A stretch of 64,000 nucleotides of DNA from a virus, in the IMG/VR virus record IMGVR_UViG_3300050119_000072, positions 1-64,000 of that record, one strand, 5' to 3'. Every line of letters starts with the position of its first letter. The stretch's first letter is position 1. Positions 56,951 through 64,000 of this stretch are shown piece by piece. The position numbers and the translations under genes are program-made. Below the pieces are notes generated by a model, which was not told the DNA's origin, made no database searches, and saw only the letters and a list, made by a program, of their open reading frames with translations.

Positions 56951-58108
56951 ATGTGCTTTGGATCATCCCAGCAATCAACCACCAATACCTCGTCCTCCGG
57001 GCCGTCGTGGCTGACCGGTGCCGCGCAAAGCAATCTTACGTCGGCGCAAAATCTGCAATCGGCTGGCTTCCAGCCTTTCACGGGACAGATGGTTGCGCCG
57101 GCCAGCGGTCAGCAGCAAACCTCGTTCGGGCTCGCTAACAATCTTTCCAATTCGGTCAATGGTGGCCCGATTGGATCGGAAGTGTCGAACGTCGCCAATG
57201 CGGCGCCTGGCTCCGTGACGCCGTCCACAATCTCGTCGGCCATGTCGCCCTACATGAACGCCTATGTTGGCGACGCGCTGGCACCCCAAATCCAAAACCT
57301 GAATAATCAGGAGGCGTTGCAAAGCCAGTTAACGCAAGGGGCCGCGACGTCCGCCGGCGCCTTCGGCGATCCGCGCGCCACGATGTTACAGCAAAACCAG
57401 AACGCCAATAACAGCCTTCAAGAACAAGGCCTTGTTGGCAACGCCTATACCTCGGCGTTTAATACCGCGATCGGCGCCGGCGCGCAGGACGTATCGAACA
57501 ACCTCAATGCGCAGACGACAAACGCCAATCTCGCCAACACCCAGAAGCAAACCGACCTCGCGGCAGCAAATTTGCAGTATGGGCTTTCGAGCGGCGCGGC
57601 CAATCTGGAAAACACTTACGGCGGCCAGCAAACCGCGATCTCGCAGGCAGGTGATACCGCCAACTACAATCAATATCTTTTGGCGCAGCAATATCCCTTC
57701 CTCACCAGCCAGAACCTTAACCAGACGATTCAGGCGGCCACGCCAGGCGCCGGGCAAACCGGGACGTCGACCACATCGACGCCGAACAATTCGGGGTGGG
57801 GATTGCTCGGCACGCTGGCGGGCGTGGCGGCCGCGCCGTTCACAGGCGGACTGTCCCTCGCCGGATCGACGGCTCTCAATTTGGGCAACGCCGGCGGCAC
57901 AGGCGGCGGACTCGGTGGCCTATACGCAGACGGCGGCCGCCCACCTGTCGGGAAGCCTTCAATCGTCGGCGAGCGCGGTCCGGAACTGTTCGTGCCCGAT
58001 CGTCCCGGCACCATCATCCCGCATGAAGTGCTGCAAGCCGCGCGCAACAAGCGCGAGGCCAAGCACGGCAAGCCGAAGAAGAACATCAAACTCGGCATCG
58101 CGGCGTAA
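56951..58108 (+). CDS. Putative DNA-ejection protein, 385 aa
   Basis: Low-complexity, Gln/Asn/Ala/Ser-rich (MCFGSSQQSTTNTSSSGPSWLTGAAQ, then helical QNANNSLQEQGLVGNAYTSA), as in P22-type injected proteins. The C-terminal 60 residues read YADGGRPPVGKPSIVGERGPELFVPDRPGTIIP, a motif otherwise found at the ends of tape-measure proteins. Ends in a basic tail. Likely packed inside the virion and released at infection. Confidence 0.7.
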   Translation: MCFGSSQQSTTNTSSSGPSWLTGAAQSNLTSAQNLQSAGFQPFTGQMVAPASGQQQTSFGLANNLSNSVNGGPIGSEVSNVANAAPGSVTPSTISSAMSPYMNAYVGDALAPQIQNLNNQEALQSQLTQGAATSAGAFGDPRATMLQQNQNANNSLQEQGLVGNAYTSAFNTAIGAGAQDVSNNLNAQTTNANLANTQKQTDLAAANLQYGLSSGAANLENTYGGQQTAISQAGDTANYNQYLLAQQYPFLTSQNLNQTIQAATPGAGQTGTSTTSTPNNSGWGLLGTLAGVAAAPFTGGLSLAGSTALNLGNAGGTGGGLGGLYADGGRPPVGKPSIVGERGPELFVPDRPGTIIPHEVLQAARNKREAKHGKPKKNIKLGIAA

Positions 58109-58111
58109 GGA

Positions 58112-58777
58112 CTATATCAGGCGTCCGGTCTCGCGTGCATAGTCGATGGGGTCCTTGCGGCCCTTCGCCATGTTGCATGCGGGACAAAGGACTTGAATGT
58201 TCTTTGGCCAATTTGAGCCGCCCTTAGATAAGGGAATGATGTGGTCGACGTGATATTGTCTGCCCAGTTTCTTTGGGCAATAAGCGCACTGGCCGGATTG
58301 GCGCTTTATGATGCTTGCCACGTCTGAGGCGGTATGAACGCCTTCGGCATGCTTCTCTCGTGCGCGGCGCGCGCGTGAAGCGTTCGCGCGTTGCGTCGGA
58401 TATCTCTTCGCGTATTCGCGCCATAACGCGCGGCGAACGGATGGCGGCCTGTTCTTTGACTTTGCCACCAACGCAGCCCATTTTTCTGGGTTGCGGCGTT
58501 TCCAATCTCTTAGTTTCTCACGGCGGACTGCCTTGTCTTTTTTGTTAACGTGCTTTCTCCAATAAGCTCTGCACCGCTCTCTATTGTTTTCCTGCCATAT
58601 TTTTCCATAGTTTTTGTCTCTTGGTTTTTTGCATTTGATACAGGCGACACATCTTCCTTCGTAAACGTATCGCTCAGAAACGTGTCCATTCGGACATGGC
58701 TCGCCCGTAAAATATCGCTTTGCGCCGATAGCGCGAGCTTCGCTCTTAGACAGAATCGGGTGCTGCGGATCGGCCAT
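58112..58777 (-). CDS. Freestanding HNH endonuclease, antisense
   Basis: A 221 aa paralogue of the 48630 protein. N-terminal PCPNGHVSERYVYEGRCVACI, basic coiled middle, C-terminal CAYCPKKLGRQYHVDHIIPLSKGGSNWPKNIQVLCPACN. The C-terminal HNH halves align closely with that of the 48630 protein. Sits between two ejection genes without interrupting them. Confidence 0.85.
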   Translation of the reverse strand: MADPQHPILSKSEARAIGAKRYFTGEPCPNGHVSERYVYEGRCVACIKCKKPRDKNYGKIWQENNRERCRAYWRKHVNKKDKAVRREKLRDWKRRNPEKWAALVAKSKNRPPSVRRALWREYAKRYPTQRANASRARRAREKHAEGVHTASDVASIIKRQSGQCAYCPKKLGRQYHVDHIIPLSKGGSNWPKNIQVLCPACNMAKGRKDPIDYARETGRLI

Positions 58778-58848
58778 TTGCTATCTTAGCGGCGCGTAAT
58801 CTGAATCCAACATCAAAAAGCTTCGTCGGAATACGACGGGAGGATATC

Positions 58849-60285
58849 TTGGGCGGCTTGCTTGATTTCTTAGATGATCCAAACGCGCTGTCGAACATTC
58901 TCGGCATTTCGCCGTCGACGCCAGCCGGGCCAATGAACAACATGAACGGCCCGGCTGCGGCCGCTATGTCCGGTCCCGTTCCGATGCCGCCGCCGCGGCC
59001 TGCGCAAGCGCCACAAATGCCGCCGCCCCAGGCAGCACCAGGCGGCAATGGCGCGCCCATGGCCACCAGCGACATGCTCGCCGGTGCCGATCCCATGCAA
59101 GGCCCTCCCGGCATGTATTTGGGCCTGAGCACGCAAACGCCTGACTTTGGCCCGAACGGTCCGCCGATGCCGCCGCCAAACCCGAACGCGCCGAACGGCA
59201 ATGTTGCCGGGGCCGGGGCGATCGCGGCCGGTGGCGATCAGGTGCCATTGCCGACGCCAGCGCCGGGACTCGCGCAAGGTCTGCCGCAGGCGGCCGCTTT
59301 CAACGTCAATCGGCCGCCGGGCATGGAGCCTCCGATACCTCCGGCAGTCGGCGGGGGGGGCCTTCCGCCAGCCGCGCGCACGGCCATGGCGCCGGGTGGC
59401 TCGCCTCCCGGTGGGATGGCCGCATTCCCAGGTGGGCCGGCTGCGCTGGTGCCGGGGGCTACGCCCGGCGGCGCGGTGCCGAGCACGACCAGTGGCGGTC
59501 TCGCGGCGGCGCTCGGCCTCAATAATCCGAACACTGTCCGCAACATGATCGCAGCGGCTGGCAAGGGCCTCTCGGCCGTCGGTGCTCAACGTCCTGGTGC
59601 CAATGCCGGACAGGCATTTGCAGCCGGAGCCGGCGGATCGTTGCAGGGCCTGGCGCAATCGCAGCAGCAGCAATTCAACAACACGTCGACCGCCTTCAAG
59701 GACATGCTGGCGGCGAAGGCGCAGGGGAACAGCGTTGCTTTCAACACCGCGCGCATGAACTACCTCAACGCGCGGGCGCAGAGCCTCACCACGAATGGCG
59801 GCACAGGCTCGAAGGCGTGGCAGAACACGCCGCTCGGTCAGGTCAATGTCATCGAGCAACGCGCGCAAGCCTATGACTCGCCGCGCCGCAAGTCGATCGA
59901 CGCCGCGGTGCGCAGCGGCCAGATGGATGCCGATGCGGCGAAGGCGGCCTACGCCGACCTCGATACAAAGACCGAGCAGTTCAAGCAGAATATGTACAAG
60001 GCCGCGAAGATCGACCCCGCGCAGGCGGAGAAGATTAAGTCGGCTGGCGAGAACGCCACCAACCCGATCTCCACGAAGGGCATGTCGATCGATCAGTTCC
60101 ACGCGCAGGTGCCGATGGGCGCTTGGTACGATAGCGGGAAGACCGACGACAAAGGCAAGCCAATCATCATGCAGCGCACGGTGCCCCCGCCTGGCGCGCA
60201 GGGTCCTAACGCCCAGGCACCGCAGCAGGGCAATCCCATGCAGACTTTCTACGACGATCAAGAAGCCCTGCAACCGGCGGCGTAA
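58849..60285 (+). CDS. Gly/Pro-rich internal virion protein, 478 aa (TTG start)
   Basis: TTG 58849 has GGGAGGA 6 nt upstream. The first 230 residues are Pro/Gly/Met-rich (PPPRPAQAPQMPPPQAAPGG), then a helical region (FKDMLAAKAQGNSVAFNTARMNYLNARAQSL) and a short C-terminal globular part. It resembles podoviral ejection proteins in composition and position. Followed 3 nt later by the polyvalent gene. Confidence 0.65.
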   Translation: MGGLLDFLDDPNALSNILGISPSTPAGPMNNMNGPAAAAMSGPVPMPPPRPAQAPQMPPPQAAPGGNGAPMATSDMLAGADPMQGPPGMYLGLSTQTPDFGPNGPPMPPPNPNAPNGNVAGAGAIAAGGDQVPLPTPAPGLAQGLPQAAAFNVNRPPGMEPPIPPAVGGGGLPPAARTAMAPGGSPPGGMAAFPGGPAALVPGATPGGAVPSTTSGGLAAALGLNNPNTVRNMIAAAGKGLSAVGAQRPGANAGQAFAAGAGGSLQGLAQSQQQQFNNTSTAFKDMLAAKAQGNSVAFNTARMNYLNARAQSLTTNGGTGSKAWQNTPLGQVNVIEQRAQAYDSPRRKSIDAAVRSGQMDADAAKAAYADLDTKTEQFKQNMYKAAKIDPAQAEKIKSAGENATNPISTKGMSIDQFHAQVPMGAWYDSGKTDDKGKPIIMQRTVPPPGAQGPNAQAPQQGNPMQTFYDDQEALQPAA

Positions 60286-60288
60286 AGT

Positions 60289-63200
60289 ATGGCACTCGCT
60301 GACCAGTTGGGCGCGGTTGATCCGCAAGGCATTGTCACCGGCTTGGTTGCCGACCAAGCGCCCGACCTTGTCCAAAACGATGGCAGCGTAGACCCGCAGT
60401 CCGTTCTCGATCGACTGATCCGCAAGGGTCTCAGTTCGGACCAGCAGAAAGCGCTTTCCGACGCGAAAACAAATGCGGCGCCAGACGGGATCGACCAGTT
60501 CGGCAAGACCAAGGAACAGGTCGACGCCGAGCCGCAGCCGGATTTCACCCAGTTCGGATCGGCGACGCCGCAATCCGCTCAACCGATACCAGGTGGTGGC
60601 ACCGTCGCTGGTGGCGCTTGGGCAGGAGCGAAGTCTCTCGCGCAAGCGCCGATCACGGCAACTGGCAAAGCCATTCAGGCGGCGGCGAGGACGGTCAACG
60701 ATATCACCCCGACAATGGTGCAGACGGCCGGCGGCGAAGGTTCGCCGTTGTCCGTGGAGGATTTGACGCCGCCACCGGCTGAGCCGGTCCAGAAAAATCC
60801 GGTTCTGAGCAAAGTCTATAACGCCGGACAGGCGGTGCGAAACTTTGGCGAGCAACAGATCCCGGTCTCCGAGGCGGAGAAGAAAACCTACCCGATATGG
60901 ACCGGAGTCGGCTCTGCGGTCGGGACCCTTGCGCCGCTCGTCGCGCTTGGTGCGCTAAACCCCGAAGCGGCGATCGCTGGTGGCGCGGCCCTGTTCGGTG
61001 GCTCCGGATCGCAGGATACCTATGAGGCCGCGATCGCGCACGGCGCAGATCAAGAAACCGCCAGCGCGGCGGCCAATCTCTCAGGGTTAGCAAACGCCGC
61101 ACTCGGTTCTGCGCCGATCGGCCTCGTCCTGCGGCCGTTCCAGAAGTTCATGCCCGCTGCGTCAGGCTATGCCGTGCGCATGCTCGCGCAGGCAGCGCAG
61201 AACGGCGTTGTTTTCGCCGGCATCGGCGAGGCGCAGGAATACATCGGCGAGCAAATCGCCAAGGCCTATGACCCGAAAGCTGGTTATTCGCTCGATGCGA
61301 ACCGCCTGATTGTGAGCCTCCTGTCCGGCGGATTGCTCGGCGCGGGCCACGCGGCCTACGACCGATATGCCACGGGGAAGGCCGTCTCCGACCTCTACAA
61401 GCTGAACCAACCGGCGGCGGGTGGCGAGGCTGATGATACCGCCCCCGGCGCGCTTCCGCGCCCCGATGCTGGCCCCGGTCCCGGACCTGGTCCTGGACAA
61501 GGGCCCGGGCCTGATACCGGCACAGGCGCAGGTGCTGGTGCCGGGCCTGGCGAAGCCGAGCCAGAATTCCAGCCGGACTTTTCTCCGGCAAAGCGCAGCA
61601 CGCTCGAAAAGGTGGCTGCCGCCTACAGCACAAACCTCAAAGACGGTCACTCGGCAAAGGATATCTCGTCGTGGAGCGACGCCCAGTTGATGGCGTATCT
61701 CAATGATGCGGATAAAAGATCAAATCCGGCGAAAGCTGACGCGCCCGTCGCGACACCCGGCACTCCCGACAACCCGATCAACCTGCAAACACCGCAGGAC
61801 CTTGCGCATGCCGTTTCGGTCGCCGATGAGACATCGAGCCACGCGCAGGGCGAAGCCAATAACGCTCCGCGCGTGCACGCGGTCTGGAACGATCTGCCGA
61901 TTACTTTGGAAACCGCCGGCGCCAACAATGTGCGACGCGGTGTGGCCGAGGACGGAACGCCATGGGAACAATCCATGGGCGGCCCGTCAGGATATTTCAA
62001 AGGAACGATCGGCGCTGACGGCGATCATGTCGATGTGACCGTAGGACCGCAGCCGGGGTCCAAGCAGGTCTACGTCATCGACGAGAAGGCGGCCGACACC
62101 GGAGACTTCCGCCAGCACAAGGTCATGATCGGGTTTGGAAACCAGATCGACGCTCTCAATGCCTATACGCAGCGCACGCAAGGCAAATCGGCAAAGATGG
62201 TCGGCGGCGTGCGCCTGTTCACGCCAGAACAGTTGAAGGACTGGCTCAAGACCGGAGACACCAAAGCGCCTCTCTCCGACACGATGACCGCCGCGGCGAA
62301 AGCCAAGGACGAGAGCATCCTGCCGGAAGATGCCGTACCAACGTCGCAGCACACAGACGCTGTTGATGGCGCGCTGCGAGCCGCCGGCGTCAATCCAGAT
62401 GCCGTCCGCCCTGCCGACAAGGCCCGCGCCGCCGAGATCCACGCCGAAGGCGCGCCGGCAGATCAGGCTTTCCCCGTCGCCGTCGTGCGCGGGCTGGTCG
62501 ATAGCGGCCACATCACACCGGACCAAGTTAGAGAGGCGATAGGCGATGAAGCAGCCGAAGGGGTATTGGGCACCGGCGGCCGGGCTCAACGCGGCGCACG
62601 CGCTGAGACACATGGCGCCGGCCCTGGTGGGGAGGCTGCCGCGCCCGCAAATGGCGTCGGTCCACGCGGCAATGAAGGTGGGAATGCCGAAGCTGCCAGC
62701 GGCGGCGAAAGTGGCGAGCCCGCTGTCGGCCAAAAGCCCGCTGGCAGTGCCGCGGGCGGGGAGCAACGTCGGGAAAACAATGGCGGGGCCGGCAACGGCG
62801 CTGCCGCAGGGGTCGCCAATGACCACAACGTCGCTGGGAGCGAACCCGGCGAGCGCGCTGAGCAAGCCCATCCTGAGCACAAAGCTACCGAAACTCCCGC
62901 CGCTGCCCTGATCGGCGCGCGCGTCAAATCGATGCCCGAGCACAAGGTCGTCGCCGCCGATGGAAAGTCGGTGCGCGTCGTCCCGGTGGTGACCGAGGCA
63001 TCGAAGCTCATTGCGTCGTCAGATCCCGGATACGACAAGGACATTCAGCCGCGCGAGCGCGACCGCGCCGCGGCTCAAGCGCAGGTGCGCGAGATCGCGA
63101 CCCGCCTTGATCCGGAACGTCTTGGATATTCCGCAGAAGCCGACCGTGGGGCGCCGATCGTCGGCCCCGACGGCATGGTCGAAAGCGGCAACGGCCGAGT

Positions 63201-64000
63201 AGCCGCCCTTCGTGCGCTCTACCGCACGAAGTCACCCAATGCCGAGCACTACCGCGCTTGGCTGGCTGTGCAGGGCGTTGACCTCTCAAAATACAAAGAG
63301 CCGGTGCTGGTGCGCCAGCGCGTGACAGAACTCGACGCCGCCGGCCGGCGCGGCTTTGCGATCGCCGCCAACCAGGCAGCCACCCTGTCAATGTCCGCGC
63401 CCGAGCGCGCTTTGGCCGACGCCGACCACCTCTCGTCGAACGTCCTCGGCCTCATCAGAAACGGCGCCAACCTCGGTGCCGCCGAAAACCGTCCCTTCGT
63501 GCGCGCCTTTATTGCAGCGCTGCCTGCCTCCGAGCGCAGCGCGCTTGCAAACAAAGCCGGCGCCCTGAGCCAAGAGGGTCTCACGCGGGTTAAAAACGCC
63601 GTTCTGGCAAAGGCTTATGGCGACGCCGATGTGATCTCCCGGATCACGGAAGCCACCGACGACGAAACGCGATCGGTGTCGAACGGCCTGGTTATGAGTG
63701 CTCCCATTTGGGCAAAATTCCGCGGCGAGGTCGAGGACGGCCGCGTGCGCCGGGAATTCGACTTGACGCCCGATCTTATGGAGGCGGTCAAGCGCGTCAC
63801 CGATATCCGCTCGCGCGGAGAAAATCTGGCTGGCTTCCTTGCGCAACATGATGGCTTTGACCAATTAAAGTCAGAGGTCGAGACCTGGATGCGGATGATG
63901 TACGATCCGCATGGCAAGCGGGTCGCGTCCGCCGCTGACATCGCGAAGGCCATCAGTTTCTACGCCGAAGAGGCAGGCAAGGTAACGACCGACCCGCGCT
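60289..64000 (+). CDS. Giant polyvalent protein with InPase-like and DdrB-ParB domains (3' end outside window)
   Basis: Open from ATG 60289 to the window end, at least 1237 residues. Repeated QFG and Pro-rich N-terminus; a hydrophobic segment near residues 205-235; Gly/Pro linker near 385-425; an inorganic-pyrophosphatase-like domain near 565-625 (YFKGTIGADGDHVDV, VYVIDEKAADTGDFRQHKVMIGF); another disordered stretch near 760-870; a DdrB-like ParB domain near 905-1010 (GYDKDIQPRERDRAAAQAQV, ESGNGRVAALRALYR). Polyvalent proteins of this type are thought to enter the host cell with the DNA and act early. Domain names are from pattern recognition. Confidence 0.8.
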   Translation, partial: MALADQLGAVDPQGIVTGLVADQAPDLVQNDGSVDPQSVLDRLIRKGLSSDQQKALSDAKTNAAPDGIDQFGKTKEQVDAEPQPDFTQFGSATPQSAQPIPGGGTVAGGAWAGAKSLAQAPITATGKAIQAAARTVNDITPTMVQTAGGEGSPLSVEDLTPPPAEPVQKNPVLSKVYNAGQAVRNFGEQQIPVSEAEKKTYPIWTGVGSAVGTLAPLVALGALNPEAAIAGGAALFGGSGSQDTYEAAIAHGADQETASAAANLSGLANAALGSAPIGLVLRPFQKFMPAASGYAVRMLAQAAQNGVVFAGIGEAQEYIGEQIAKAYDPKAGYSLDANRLIVSLLSGGLLGAGHAAYDRYATGKAVSDLYKLNQPAAGGEADDTAPGALPRPDAGPGPGPGPGQGPGPDTGTGAGAGAGPGEAEPEFQPDFSPAKRSTLEKVAAAYSTNLKDGHSAKDISSWSDAQLMAYLNDADKRSNPAKADAPVATPGTPDNPINLQTPQDLAHAVSVADETSSHAQGEANNAPRVHAVWNDLPITLETAGANNVRRGVAEDGTPWEQSMGGPSGYFKGTIGADGDHVDVTVGPQPGSKQVYVIDEKAADTGDFRQHKVMIGFGNQIDALNAYTQRTQGKSAKMVGGVRLFTPEQLKDWLKTGDTKAPLSDTMTAAAKAKDESILPEDAVPTSQHTDAVDGALRAAGVNPDAVRPADKARAAEIHAEGAPADQAFPVAVVRGLVDSGHITPDQVREAIGDEAAEGVLGTGGRAQRGARAETHGAGPGGEAAAPANGVGPRGNEGGNAEAASGGESGEPAVGQKPAGSAAGGEQRRENNGGAGNGAAAGVANDHNVAGSEPGERAEQAHPEHKATETPAAALIGARVKSMPEHKVVAADGKSVRVVPVVTEASKLIASSDPGYDKDIQPRERDRAAAQAQVREIATRLDPERLGYSAEADRGAPIVGPDGMVESGNGRVAALRALYRTKSPNAEHYRAWLAVQGVDLSKYKEPVLVRQRVTELDAAGRRGFAIAANQAATLSMSAPERALADADHLSSNVLGLIRNGANLGAAENRPFVRAFIAALPASERSALANKAGALSQEGLTRVKNAVLAKAYGDADVISRITEATDDETRSVSNGLVMSAPIWAKFRGEVEDGRVRREFDLTPDLMEAVKRVTDIRSRGENLAGFLAQHDGFDQLKSEVETWMRMMYDPHGKRVASAADIAKAISFYAEEAGKVTTDPR

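Noticed and set aside
58870-60855. 661 aa minus-strand frame
   Set aside because: Shadow of the Pro/Gly-rich internal protein and polyvalent gene; Arg-rich with no domain.
1-64000. CRISPR array, tRNA or integrase/att site
   Set aside because: No regularly spaced direct repeats, no cloverleaf-like gene and no recombinase motif were seen by reading; a tRNA scan could still find a degenerate one.

Overview
The window is a contiguous piece of a tailed bacteriophage (or prophage) genome from a GC-rich bacterial host, probably a proteobacterium. The codon use, the small proteins with GRPR or PSGK type openings and the enzyme set look alphaproteobacterial, but the host is an inference. The virion genes point to a podovirus-like particle. 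They comprise small and large terminase, an ~830 aa portal, a scaffold-like protein, an N4-gp56 family major capsid protein, a head-tail adaptor, a beta-propeller nozzle-like tail protein, ejection-type internal proteins and a giant polyvalent protein. No sheath, contractile tail or canonical tape measure was seen. No integrase was seen, so lifestyle is undecided.

Layout. 1-960: short plus-strand genes (Cys-rich small proteins, a DUF4326 protein). 969-11309: one long minus-strand early operon of about 29 genes, most overlapping by 1-8 nt. It encodes DNA metabolism (ERF annealing protein, YqaJ exonuclease, Dam-type methylase, an HNH protein), small Zn-ribbon proteins and winged-helix proteins. 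11310-11465: divergent control region with an inverted repeat, next to an XRE/Cro-like regulator. 11466-19143: plus-strand genes including an M15-type peptidase, a secreted CAP-domain protein, a DUF1376 replication-type protein and many unknowns and micro-proteins. 19312-24361: small unknowns, a lytic transglycosylase and TerS. 24378-30814: TerL, a KTSC protein, a beta-rich virion-like protein, a two-domain glycosyltransferase and unknowns. 30944-43062: portal, then a carbohydrate-modification block (two TPR-glycosyltransferases, a DUF5672 protein, an FkbM methyltransferase) mixed with beta-rich putative virion proteins, a glycine-rich fibre and a KPFP-repeat protein. 43141-51961: scaffold, split capsid gene, head completion. 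51958-64000: tail and ejection genes, the last running off the window.

The most notable finding is the major capsid gene. It is split into three exons (11 codons, about 85 codons, 235 codons) by two group I introns whose cores are visible as sequence motifs (P, Q, R and S elements in the first; P7, P1 and P10 in the second). Each intron carries a homing endonuclease gene on the strand opposite to the capsid gene (LAGLIDADG in intron 1, HNH in intron 2). Three more HNH-type endonuclease genes lie antisense between late genes at 48630, 49710 and 58112; the first and last are paralogues.

A second theme is the clustering of sugar-transfer and methyl-transfer enzymes inside the structural module, each next to a small beta-rich protein. 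This suggests, but does not prove, glycosylation of the phage's own virion or remodelling of host surface glycans. A beta-sandwich-like insertion module also appears to recur in four different virion proteins.
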